Made by a program: the position numbers and the translations under genes
Assembly (NCBI GenBank): GCA_013331125.1
Contig: DUGW01000002.1
Location: 1-18,797, forward strand
Reading direction: 5' to 3'
Source: Candidatus Woesearchaeota archaeon
GTDB taxonomy: Archaea > Nanoarchaeota > Nanoarchaeia > Woesearchaeales > UBA11576
Length of the DNA: 18,797 nucleotides
Part shown: in pieces, positions 1-7,911 of the stretch
Layout of the letters: the number at the start of each line of letters is the position of its first letter
Numbering within the stretch: the stretch's first letter is position 1
The notes under the pieces: model-generated
Seen by the model: only the letters and a program-made list of their open reading frames with translations
Told to the model about the DNA's origin: nothing
The model's database searches: none

Positions 1-1
1 A

Positions 2-1429
2 GGTCGGAAAAAGGCTCTTTTGATCAATCCTCCGACTGGTAAGTACATGCGTGATGACCGTTGCCAGGCTCCTGTTGAGTCCATGACTGCCCAGCCTGCG
101 CGTGCCCCTATGGATCTTTCTTACATGGCCGCCACTCTTGAACAGGCCGGTCTTCTCTGTAAGATCAAGGATTATCCTATGGAGGGTAAGGATTGGGATG
201 ATGTTGAGAGGGACTTGAAGAGGCTTAAGCCGGATTATCTTATCATCAGCGCGACCACGCCTACTCTTGACTTTGACATGAAGGCTGCAAAGCTGGCAAA
301 GAGGCATATTCCTCACTGTGTAACTATCGCTAAGGGTGCCCATTTCGCCGAGAAGGCCAAGGAGGTCATGGATGATTATCCTGAACTTGATATCGCCATC
401 CGTGGTGATTGCGAGTTCGCTGTGAAGGAGATTGCCGAGGCCGATAGTCATGATGATTGGTCTAAGGTCTTGGGCATAACCTTCAGGAAAGGCAGCACCC
501 TGCATGCGACTCCTGAACGTCCGAGACTGGAAGACCTGGACAGCCTTCCTTTCCCTGCCCGTCATCTTCTGAAGAACGAGCTCTACACTGCTCCTGATAC
601 CGGCCGTCCGGTAGCTTTCATCGTCACTGGCCGTGGCTGTCCTCACCGTTGCATCTATTGTGCAGTATCGGTCGCGAGTGGTTATAGGCTCTTCATGCGT
701 TCTGTGAAGAGTGTGCTCGCTGAGATTGAGGATTGTTATCATAATCATGGTATCAAGGATTTTTTCTTCCGCTCTGACACTTTCACCTGGGACGAGAATT
801 GGGTTGTTGATCTCTGCAAGGCTATCGTAGACAACGGTCTTGACATACGCTGGGGCACTAACAGCCGTGTAGACACTGTCAGTGATGAGAGACTTAAGTG
901 GATGAAGAAGGCTGGCTGTTACGTGATCGGTTTTGGCATCGAGTCTGGGAATCAGGAGATGCTGAAGAAGATGAAGAAGGCCACCACTTTGGAACAGGCC
1001 AGGAAAGCCATAGCTCTCTGCAAAAAATACAAGATTAAGTCCTATATGCTTTTCATGTTCGGTCTTCCCTGGGAGACCATGGAGACTGCTGAGGATACGA
1101 TAAACTTCGCTAAGGAGCTCGACGGTGATTTTGCTGATTTCAATATCGCTTATCCTTTGCCAGGCACCGAGTTCTATGATATTGCCTTCAAAGATAAGCT
1201 CTACGAAGGGACTCTGACAGGCTTTGATTACGGGAACGCCAAGACAAAGTCCTATCATCTGACCAATGAGCAGTTGATTGCGTTGAGGAAAAGGGCTATA
1301 AGGGAGTTCTACTTCCGTCCAAGATACATACTCAGGACCCTGTGGCAGAACAGGTCTCCAAGGATATTGTTTTCATATGCTAAGCATGGCCTCGCTTTGG
1401 CCTGGAATCTTGTCAAGGGTAAAAAATAA
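2..1429 (+). CDS. B12-binding radical SAM protein (5' partial)
   Basis: The reading frame is open to the window edge, and residues before the TTG at 20 (GRKKALLINPPTGKY) already fit the first strand of the family, so the true start lies upstream and the N-terminus is cut. Numbering from the TTG, residues 1-160 resemble the cobalamin-binding Rossmann domain of B12-dependent radical SAM enzymes; no DxHxxG motif is visible, which suggests base-off cobalamin binding. The radical SAM motif GCPHRCIYC follows, with Cys207, Cys211 and Cys214 as ligands of the [4Fe-4S] cluster that cleaves S-adenosylmethionine. Later family landmarks are FGIESGNQ and FMFGLPWET. The C-terminus is basic. The family is known for methylations and ring or C-C bond formation on lipids, cofactors and natural products; substrate cannot be read here. 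The next gene starts 11 nt after the stop, so the two are probably cotranscribed. A role in lipid or glycan modification is inferred from neighbours only. Confidence 0.9.
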   Translation, partial: GRKKALLINPPTGKYMRDDRCQAPVESMTAQPARAPMDLSYMAATLEQAGLLCKIKDYPMEGKDWDDVERDLKRLKPDYLIISATTPTLDFDMKAAKLAKRHIPHCVTIAKGAHFAEKAKEVMDDYPELDIAIRGDCEFAVKEIAEADSHDDWSKVLGITFRKGSTLHATPERPRLEDLDSLPFPARHLLKNELYTAPDTGRPVAFIVTGRGCPHRCIYCAVSVASGYRLFMRSVKSVLAEIEDCYHNHGIKDFFFRSDTFTWDENWVVDLCKAIVDNGLDIRWGTNSRVDTVSDERLKWMKKAGCYVIGFGIESGNQEMLKKMKKATTLEQARKAIALCKKYKIKSYMLFMFGLPWETMETAEDTINFAKELDGDFADFNIAYPLPGTEFYDIAFKDKLYEGTLTGFDYGNAKTKSYHLTNEQLIALRKRAIREFYFRPRYILRTLWQNRSPRILFSYAKHGLALAWNLVKGKK

Positions 1430-1440
1430 GGTGGTATATT

Positions 1441-3255
1441 ATGTGGTTGAGCATACTTGTCTTTTTCCTCATGTGCTGGGGTTTCGGTTTCACTGCTACT
1501 TATTGGATCAGGAAGAAGCCTGAGAACTTCTTTGAGCGTCACGTCATGAACCTCGGCATCGGTCTTGGCTGTGTGCCTATCGTCGGAGTGATCCTCAACC
1601 TGGCCCGCATAATCCTTGATTGGAGGATATTCCTTGCACTGGCCATGATACTGCCTATCTATCACTCTTTCAGGCTATTGAAAGATGGCAAGAGGCCGAA
1701 ATTAGACCTGAAACTGCATAAGTCTACTGTATATTTCCTTATTGTCTTATGTATCTTTGTTGTTTTCCTTTCTGTCTACCTTGTTGGTTCTTTCAAATAC
1801 CCTTATCTTGAGGATGATGATCCTTGGCTGTATTCAATAGCTATAAAATATATTTCTCAGTATGGAACTTATGATATTGGTTCCAAATTTGAGGGTAGTA
1901 ATTATTTTGAGCCTTACCCTCAAGGATTCAATATCCTGACAGGCATACTTCTGCCTTTGAATGAGAATATAATAACACATATGAAATTTTTTAATTCTTT
2001 GATAATTGCATTAGGCATCCTTTTCTTCTTTTATTTTGTGAAGGAATTCACAGGAAGTCATAAGAAAGCTCTTATTGCTGCCTTTCTGTTTTCAGTTGCT
2101 CCTTGGTATATGGGCCATTTTATCTGGTCCCAGTCTTTAAGTCTGACACTTTTCTTTCCTGCATTCTACGTATTGATAAAATCGAAAGAACAGAGAGGCT
2201 ATTTTGTTTCTGCTGCATTATGTATTTCAGGCGTTATACTTTCCCACGAGCTGGGTGGTTTTATCTTTGGGTTGATGTTTGGTGTTTACTGGTTTGTGAC
2301 AGGGATTTATTCTAAAGGTAAGTTATTCAGCCGTTTTTTGAATTACGCCCTTCTTGCTGCAATCTTAGGTGTTGTGCTTTCTGGTCTTTTTTTCATCCCT
2401 TCTTATGGAAAATTAGGAAACAGGAGTTACCAACATTATGGAGATAATAAATGGTATCAGCTTGAGGCACCTACTGAAAACCACAGGGTCTACAACTTTG
2501 CAGATTTTTTCATCGCAAAGACCTCAAGCAGGATTGATACCCCTATAGGATTGGGCATTTTCTTTTGTATTCTTCTTTTTGCTTTTGTTCCTTTGATTAT
2601 TTTAAATTATGACCTGCTTAAGAAAGAGTCGTGGGTTGTCATAAGCCTTATTTGGTTTGTTGTTACATTTATAGGCTTGGAGGGTAATGCTCTTCCTTTT
2701 AGGATTATCCCTTACAGATGGGGCGCCTTTATGGTCATACCTGCTGTGCTGATTGCTGCATACAGTTGGAATCTTCTCACATCCATCAAGCAATTGAGGA
2801 AGTTTGGAATTTTGTTATCGTTTTTCCTGGTTATAGGTCTTCTTCTGACTTCCGGTTATCCGAAATATAAGATTCAAACCTCTGTCTGGACTCCAGGAGG
2901 TCTGTGGACTTCTACTCAGGAATTGCAGGGCTATTTTTCATATCTCCCTTCTTTGCCTGCAGATACAAAGATATTTCCTATGTGTTCTAATGAAAGAAAG
3001 GTGATTGCGCTTGATATGTTTGCAGAACCTTGGGATCCTGATTATCAGGCTTTCAAGTCCAGAGCATTCAATAGTTCGCCTGAAGAAGTCAGCTCTTGGT
3101 TGCTGTCTAGAGGTTATTCTTACCTTGTGCTGGATGGAGTTTGCGTAAGAAAATATGGTCTTAACGCAACGAATGAGCTTATCTCATCCTTTGCTTCCTC
3201 TGATCTCTACACAGTTGTAGGGAGTGCCAATGGATTTATTCTTCTGAAGACCTGA
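1441..3255 (+). CDS. GT-C-like multi-spanning membrane glycosyltransferase
   Basis: This 604-residue protein has about 11-13 hydrophobic segments and a soluble C-terminal part (from about residue 485). A loop after the third or fourth segment carries YLEDDDPWLYS (Glu124-Asp127), placed like the acidic catalytic motif in the first external loop of GT-C enzymes (PMT, ArnT and AglB-type), which move sugars from polyprenyl-phosphate donors on the outer face of the membrane. The first segments and the motif GHFIWSQSLSLTLFF also look GT-C-like. I cannot assign acceptor or donor. The ATG at 1441 has the site AGGTGGT at 1429-1435, at good spacing and overlapping the upstream stop codon, which supports both the start and cotranscription. 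The stop TGA abuts the stop of the opposite-strand gene directly. From about 1740 the codons look more A/T-rich than in the first 90 codons and in neighbouring genes. Confidence 0.8.
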   Translation: MWLSILVFFLMCWGFGFTATYWIRKKPENFFERHVMNLGIGLGCVPIVGVILNLARIILDWRIFLALAMILPIYHSFRLLKDGKRPKLDLKLHKSTVYFLIVLCIFVVFLSVYLVGSFKYPYLEDDDPWLYSIAIKYISQYGTYDIGSKFEGSNYFEPYPQGFNILTGILLPLNENIITHMKFFNSLIIALGILFFFYFVKEFTGSHKKALIAAFLFSVAPWYMGHFIWSQSLSLTLFFPAFYVLIKSKEQRGYFVSAALCISGVILSHELGGFIFGLMFGVYWFVTGIYSKGKLFSRFLNYALLAAILGVVLSGLFFIPSYGKLGNRSYQHYGDNKWYQLEAPTENHRVYNFADFFIAKTSSRIDTPIGLGIFFCILLFAFVPLIILNYDLLKKESWVVISLIWFVVTFIGLEGNALPFRIIPYRWGAFMVIPAVLIAAYSWNLLTSIKQLRKFGILLSFFLVIGLLLTSGYPKYKIQTSVWTPGGLWTSTQELQGYFSYLPSLPADTKIFPMCSNERKVIALDMFAEPWDPDYQAFKSRAFNSSPEEVSSWLLSRGYSYLVLDGVCVRKYGLNATNELISSFASSDLYTVVGSANGFILLKT

Positions 3256-3273
3256 TTATTTTTTTATTTTTTT
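3256..3273 (+). terminator. Poly-T terminator inside the opposing gene
   Basis: Immediately after the TGA of the GT-C-like gene the + strand carries T7-A-T7 (3259-3273), the poly-U type signal used in archaea. The same bases on the - strand encode the lysine-rich C-terminus (KKIKK) of the small membrane protein. Function as a terminator is inferred. Confidence 0.5.
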
Positions 3274-3606
3274 GATCTGACTTTCAATATTATCAAGTCG
3301 TTCGATTATCTCAGAGAATACAGGATTTCTTTTTGTTATCTCTCTGTGTTCCTCTCTGTGAAACCCTGCTTTATCCTCTATGTATCCGAGAAATATCATG
3401 AGAATTATGGCAACTATGAATATCGGTATGAACCATTTGGTTATTGAGATTTTGAGACCGTAGTCCTGAAGTTTTGATAAGACCAGGAACAATATCATTC
3501 CTGAGTTGAGTATTGCGATCCATGACATGGTTCTCTGTGCCCAGACCTTGCTATAGACAAGTATTTTTCTTATCCCAAAAAAACCTTTAAGTGCTTTTTC
3601 TTTCAT
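3256..3606 (-). CDS. Small two-span membrane protein with coiled-coil tail
   Basis: This 116-residue protein belongs to no family I can name. It has a basic N-terminus, two hydrophobic segments (about residues 28-46 and 60-78), then a charged conserved-looking stretch (EDKAGFHREEHREITKRNP) and a C-terminal heptad-like helix (FSEIIERLDNIESQIKKIKK), suggesting a cytosolic coiled coil or partner-binding tail. Its ATG overlaps the stop of the DUF2304 gene in an ATGA junction and no separate ribosome binding site is seen, so translation is probably coupled. It is the last gene of the STT3-GT2-DUF2304 operon. A helper role for the glycosyltransferase is inferred from this position only. The final codons are A-rich and form the opposite strand's poly-T signal. 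Confidence 0.75.
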   Translation of the reverse strand: MKEKALKGFFGIRKILVYSKVWAQRTMSWIAILNSGMILFLVLSKLQDYGLKISITKWFIPIFIVAIILMIFLGYIEDKAGFHREEHREITKRNPVFSEIIERLDNIESQIKKIKK

Positions 3607-3959
3607 TTTCTGTTCTTGGTCTCTTTGTTTGCTTGCTTGAACGCTAGTTTTCTAACGAGTTTCTCCAATTTTTGATTGTTTTTTCTTACCTGGACATAAT
3701 TATAGAACGTTAGTGTCAGTATGAAGAAGAACCCTATTATTGTCAAGAAGTCCATCGTCCTCCAGATGCTTAATGTTCTTGCTAGGGTCTGTAGTGGGAA
3801 AGGATAGATTGATACGGCCAGAAATACAAGCCAAACCGTCAACCATATCCCGAATTCGCTCTTCTGGAGTTGATCCCTTTTATAGTTGATGAACGTGTAA
3901 TATAACATGAACAACGCAAATAGTATGCCTATGACTTGTATTCCCATTATCAATGCCAT
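3603..3959 (-). CDS. DUF2304 family membrane protein
   Basis: This 118-residue protein has three hydrophobic segments (about residues 3-24, 36-56 and 68-90) and a basic, lysine-rich tail. Arrangement and size match the DUF2304 family, small proteins commonly found next to GT2 glycosyltransferases in archaea and bacteria and thought to help them at the membrane; the biochemical role is not known. I start it at the ATG at 3959 because GGAGG (3968-3972) lies 8 nt upstream; a GTG at 3974 would add five residues but has no such site. The start lies inside the end of the GT2 gene (10-nt overlap), and the stop overlaps the next ATG by four bases. The GT2 enzyme here has no membrane domain of its own, so this protein could be its anchor (inference). 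Confidence 0.85.
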   Translation of the reverse strand: MALIMGIQVIGILFALFMLYYTFINYKRDQLQKSEFGIWLTVWLVFLAVSIYPFPLQTLARTLSIWRTMDFLTIIGFFFILTLTFYNYVQVRKNNQKLEKLVRKLAFKQANKETKNRK

Positions 3960-4615
3960 TTTGTGACCCTCCACCAGAGCATAGTTATGACGATCTTTAT
4001 CCCATCTAGTATTGTTGTTCCTTTATATCGGTCAGTATATATCGTCTTGATCTTTATCTCTGAATATTTCAGGCCTTTATTTCCTGCATTTGCTATCATC
4101 TCGGATTCGACGCTGTAGTCTTGCGCATCCCATTTGATCTTTCTGTAAGCCTCTGCAGTGAATGCCCGGTAACCTGATTGTGTGTCCATCAATGATACAT
4201 CAAAGAGCACTTGATTGGTTCTGTTGATGAACCAGTTCCCGAATTTTAGTATGCTGGGCATGGTCTTATCAAGCGATCGAGCACCAAATATGATATCATT
4301 TCCCTGAAGGGCTTTTAAAAACCTTGGTATGTCCTCTGGTCTGTGTTGCCCATCAGCATCCATGACTACGATGATGCCCGCCCCTTTCTTCAATGCGTAT
4401 TCACATCCTGTCTTCAACGCAGCACCTTTGCCTAGATTGACTATGTGCTTCAATACGACAATTCCTTCTTTTTTTGCGACCTCGAATGTATTATCAGTCG
4501 AGCCATCATCAACGACTATTATGTTCTTACAGAACTTTTTTGTCCTTTTTATGACACCTGCTATGTATTTCCTTTCGTTATGCGCAGGTATCACGATGAA
4601 TGTTTTGGCTGTCAT
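3950..4615 (-). CDS. GT2 glycosyltransferase, DPM1/DPG synthase type
   Basis: This 221-residue cytosolic GT-A fold enzyme is predicted to move a sugar from a nucleotide donor to a dolichyl or other polyprenyl phosphate. Visible motifs are IPAHNE (9-14), VVDDGSTDNT with the donor-binding DDGS (36-39), NLGKG (60-64), the metal-binding DAD of DADGQH (86-88) and QSGYRAFT in the acceptor half. The protein stops after the catalytic domain; there is no C-terminal transmembrane pair as in larger archaeal homologues, and the following DUF2304 gene may supply the anchor. It starts 2 nt after the stop of STT3 with no clear ribosome binding site, so translation is likely coupled. Neighbouring STT3 suggests that its product feeds N-glycan assembly, either as a lipid-linked sugar donor or as the first sugar on the carrier (inference). 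The sugar cannot be read from the sequence. Confidence 0.9.
   Translation of the reverse strand: MTAKTFIVIPAHNERKYIAGVIKRTKKFCKNIIVVDDGSTDNTFEVAKKEGIVVLKHIVNLGKGAALKTGCEYALKKGAGIIVVMDADGQHRPEDIPRFLKALQGNDIIFGARSLDKTMPSILKFGNWFINRTNQVLFDVSLMDTQSGYRAFTAEAYRKIKWDAQDYSVESEMIANAGNKGLKYSEIKIKTIYTDRYKGTTILDGIKIVITMLWWRVTKWH
3968..3972 (-). promoter_or_regulatory. Ribosome binding site deciding the DUF2304 start
   Basis: GGAGG on the - strand, 8 nt before the ATG at 3959 and inside the last codons of the GT2 gene. It favours the ATG over the GTG at 3974. Confidence 0.7.
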
Positions 4616-4617
4616 TG

Positions 4618-7600
4618 TCAGATGATCTGTTTATCGACCTCTGGATCCTGGATCTCTTCTTCCATCTCAGCAAGTTCTTGCAGGTTCTCTATTCCCTCTT
4701 GGATTTCATTCTCTGTTTCGAGGAGTTCAGGATCCGGCTCAGTCTTTGTGCTGGGAGTGAATGGTTTATTTGCATCTTTGCCTTCCCAATCTACTTTCCA
4801 AACTATGACTCTTCCTCCAGTGACCCCCTGCGCGTCGCTGAACTTGTCAAAATACTTAAGCCCGTGCCCTTCAAGGTAGAACAGCCTAGTGAAGATGCTG
4901 TTGGCTAGCAGAGGATGAGAGAGAAGAGATTGGTATCCTCCATTAGTAGGTATTAATATAATCGAAGCGCCTATTACATCGCCGATGAATTCTTTCTCTT
5001 CTGTGCCTGTTTCTGTTATATAGACAACTGATGTGGGCCTTACTGTTGCGCCTTGTGCATTGGCAATCACGACATCCATCGTATTCAGGTCGACCTCGAA
5101 AGCCATCTGTTGCCCTCCAGCATTCTGGATGCAGGTAATTTTTCCATCTGCTGTAGGTGTTCTGCAATTAGCTACATTCGATAGGTATCCGGGCCAGGGG
5201 GATATCCACTGGTTTCCATCCTGTGATTGGATTTCGTAGTAATATTTTTCTGCCTGCTCTTTGGTCAGATTGAACTTTTCTTGCGTCAGTATCTGCATTC
5301 CCTCACCAAGACCCTTGCCCTTGACTGTTTGGTACATCTCGGCCCTTGCGAAATTCCAGCTTCCGAAATGTCCCCATACACCGGCTTTACCCACCATGTC
5401 TTCGCTGGTTATGAAGAAATCCTCTGGCGGTTCACAATGGGTATTTTGGAGCACTGCAGAAACTTGTTCATCTTTGAGCCCTAATCTTTTCAGTGTCTTT
5501 TCAGCGTCTCCTTTTTCCATCACGATTATTTTATCGAGTATTTTGACAGAATTTGCAGTGTCCTTGACCACTTTATTCAGTTCCTCGAACGCGTTGTTGC
5601 TTCCGCAGTCCAGCATCCTCAATATTCCTGCTGAGACCTTTTCATCTTTGACTGTCATGAGTTTTCCCAGCCAATGGATTGGTGCTCCTCCCTGACTTGA
5701 CCCGTCCAAGGTCACTCTTCTGTCTGCTATATATTTGAACCAGTGGCCAAAATCCCACCATGAATTGATGATTGCGTCTGGCTGGGAGTTGTCTCTTATT
5801 TTAGTTAACGAATTGTACCAGGCATCGTTTACGCTGGGTACAAAACCCTTTGCCGTTTCATATCCTGCCTTGGCGGTTGACATCATAAGTAGCAGTATCA
5901 GGACGCTCGCTATAGCATATGTTATCTTTGTGTTTATTTTTAGTTCTCTGTTTAACCACTTACTCACTAATCTGCTCACCGCAGATAGGGCTATCGCAAA
6001 AGATACGCCAAAGACTCCGACCAACAGTAATGTGAATCTTATGCCCTTAAGGGCTGCGAAGATTGTTGCGGCGAACCAAAGACACAAGAGGATTGAGAGT
6101 CCGATCTCTGCTGTTTGTTCTTTTCTTTTTATTGTCAGGAAGATACCTACTATTATAGGTAAGGCAATCAATGATATGTATGTGTATTTTCCAATTCCCA
6201 TCCCATATTCTGAAGATAGAAAAAGGTAGATTGCTGCCGCGAAGGCTAATAGGTATTTGCTATCTTTACTGACCTTTTCTTTATCTACAAAAAGGAATGC
6301 AAGTCCCATCAATCCTATAAAAAATATTGTTTTGCCGCCTATCTGGCTTATTATTTGGCTGAATGTCGCTTCATTGAACTCTGCGACTGTCACAAGGACA
6401 TTGGGCCAGAAGTTTGCGTGGGTCGCGACCTTTGTTCCTAAGAACCAGAGAGGGCTGATTATTGCATTGAGTAATGTTCGTGAACTACCCCATATTGTGA
6501 TGAACACTGCCGATGCGCCGATTATCATCAGAAGATTTACTGCTGTTGTTTTTAGTTGTTGGTTCCTTAAAAGATTTTTCAGGTTTTTGGTTTGGTAAAC
6601 TTGTTTTATTATTGTATGCAGCATTAGTGCCAATAAAGTTCCTACTAAAAAATCAAACATGAACCACCATCCTTGCCAGGCCCATGAGAACAGGCCTATT
6701 GATAGGCCAGTTAATCCAGCATATAGCGCTCTGAACTTTAAGTCTTCTGCCTTTAGAGTGTGTATGAAGAATAACACTATGAGAAGAGGGAAAAGCATGT
6801 TCTGAGGGTCGTTATCAGAACCTAATGTCCGAGATAGGAATACCGGATTAAATGTTATGAATATCGAGGCGATCAGGCCTGCAAGTTTTCCCGCAACGGC
6901 AAGCCCTATCAGGAACGCGAGTATGACAGAAATCACTGCATATATCGTCGGCACGTAGAATGATGCCTGCATGATTGTGATATCTTCATTGAATGCTTTC
7001 ATTATTTTATATGTATATACTATTGAATGTACGTACGGCGCAGAATATAATTTTTCTAGGGGGATTGGGGTCTTTAATGGTGCTGCTGTGTATGTATCCT
7101 TATAACACAACCCCTTCTCGTAATCCACTTCGTCACAATTGACTCCCTTCTCTATTATCTTCCTGGCATCCCTCAACCAGTAGTATGAATCGATATCTCC
7201 CAGATACACATACTTGCTGTCTCCTGATTCGTACATCATCCTTTCTTTGAACTGTTGTGATGTCTGTGCTATCTGTTGGTCGAGCTGTTCTTTGTTCTGT
7301 TGTTTGAACTTCTCGAATTCGTTCGTCAGCAGTGTCTGTTTGTTCTGGTCTGGAAGGTTAGGGTATTGCTGCTGTATCTGTGAGGCTATCTGGTTCTTGT
7401 AGTAATTCTCGACAGTGCTTCTTGACCAGTCGTCTGTCACTGGTAACTGCATAGGTAGCAGTCTTATGTATATCGTAAGTATTACTGGTATCAGTATGAG
7501 GAATATTGTTCCGTATCTCTTGAAGAAGTTCTGTGTTGCCTGCCAGTCGAACTTGAGTTCGTCCTCTTCGCTTTCTTTGGCTCTTGTTTCCTGGTGTGTT

Positions 7601-7863
7601 GTCTTGTGCTCTTTTTTCTGTTTTTTTCCTGAGAACCAGTTCTTGACTTTGCTTAGGTCGAACACGACATCGTCTTCATCAGAACTTTTTGTCTCTGTCT
7701 CTTCTTCATGCTTGTGCGCATGGTGTGTCTCTTCGTGTTTTTTGTGGTGCTCTGCCTTTTGATGTGTGTGCTCGTGATGCTCTTTGTGCTCATGCTCTTT
7801 CTCATGATGTTCCTTGTGTTCATGATGCTCTGTATCGTGCTTTTTTTCGTGATTTTCTGTCAT
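4618..7863 (-). CDS. aglB: STT3/AglB-type oligosaccharyltransferase
   Basis: Predicted catalytic subunit that transfers a lipid-linked glycan to Asn in N-x-S/T sequons on the outer membrane face. The 1081-residue protein has, in order: a His/Glu/Lys-rich cytosolic tail (20 His in the first 52 residues) and further charged region; a first membrane segment near 115-135; an external Gln/Lys-rich coiled-coil-like loop; the first acidic motif GDIDSYYW (Asp223, Asp225); the second, SDND (Asp350, Asp352); VAEFNEATF as the likely TIXE-like loop; about 12 further membrane segments; WWDFG (702-706) for sequon recognition; and DMVGK (822-826), the archaeal DxxK motif. All catalytic landmarks are present. 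The C-terminus is acidic. I use the ATG at 7863 because GGGGGAG precedes it; a TTG at 7893 would add ten residues. A TATA box overlapping the upstream stop codon suggests an own promoter for this four-gene operon. Confidence 0.95.
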   Translation of the reverse strand: MTENHEKKHDTEHHEHKEHHEKEHEHKEHHEHTHQKAEHHKKHEETHHAHKHEEETETKSSDEDDVVFDLSKVKNWFSGKKQKKEHKTTHQETRAKESEEDELKFDWQATQNFFKRYGTIFLILIPVILTIYIRLLPMQLPVTDDWSRSTVENYYKNQIASQIQQQYPNLPDQNKQTLLTNEFEKFKQQNKEQLDQQIAQTSQQFKERMMYESGDSKYVYLGDIDSYYWLRDARKIIEKGVNCDEVDYEKGLCYKDTYTAAPLKTPIPLEKLYSAPYVHSIVYTYKIMKAFNEDITIMQASFYVPTIYAVISVILAFLIGLAVAGKLAGLIASIFITFNPVFLSRTLGSDNDPQNMLFPLLIVLFFIHTLKAEDLKFRALYAGLTGLSIGLFSWAWQGWWFMFDFLVGTLLALMLHTIIKQVYQTKNLKNLLRNQQLKTTAVNLLMIIGASAVFITIWGSSRTLLNAIISPLWFLGTKVATHANFWPNVLVTVAEFNEATFSQIISQIGGKTIFFIGLMGLAFLFVDKEKVSKDSKYLLAFAAAIYLFLSSEYGMGIGKYTYISLIALPIIVGIFLTIKRKEQTAEIGLSILLCLWFAATIFAALKGIRFTLLLVGVFGVSFAIALSAVSRLVSKWLNRELKINTKITYAIASVLILLLMMSTAKAGYETAKGFVPSVNDAWYNSLTKIRDNSQPDAIINSWWDFGHWFKYIADRRVTLDGSSQGGAPIHWLGKLMTVKDEKVSAGILRMLDCGSNNAFEELNKVVKDTANSVKILDKIIVMEKGDAEKTLKRLGLKDEQVSAVLQNTHCEPPEDFFITSEDMVGKAGVWGHFGSWNFARAEMYQTVKGKGLGEGMQILTQEKFNLTKEQAEKYYYEIQSQDGNQWISPWPGYLSNVANCRTPTADGKITCIQNAGGQQMAFEVDLNTMDVVIANAQGATVRPTSVVYITETGTEEKEFIGDVIGASIILIPTNGGYQSLLSHPLLANSIFTRLFYLEGHGLKYFDKFSDAQGVTGGRVIVWKVDWEGKDANKPFTPSTKTEPDPELLETENEIQEGIENLQELAEMEEEIQDPEVDKQII

Positions 7864-7869
7864 TATTGA

Positions 7870-7876
7870 CTCCCCC
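7870..7876 (-). promoter_or_regulatory. Ribosome binding site deciding the STT3 start
   Basis: GGGGGAG on the - strand, 6 nt before the ATG at 7863. It favours this ATG over the upstream TTG at 7893. Confidence 0.75.
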
Positions 7877-7903
7877 TTAACCTTGTTGAGCAAAAACCGT
7901 CGG

Positions 7904-7911
7904 TTTATAAA
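7904..7911 (-). promoter_or_regulatory. TATA box of the STT3 operon
   Basis: TTTATAAA overlaps the stop codon of the geranylgeranyl reductase gene and lies 41 nt before the STT3 ATG. Transcription would start near 7880, giving a short leader with the ribosome binding site. Read-through from the upstream gene is also possible. Confidence 0.55.

Noticed and set aside
20..22. TTG at 20 as the true start of the radical SAM gene
   Set aside because: The frame continues upstream with residues that fit the first conserved strand, so the gene begins before the window.
1309..1665. 118-codon - strand frame across the radical SAM and GT-C junction
   Set aside because: It lies antisense to two well-supported genes, has no family resemblance and no initiation signals.
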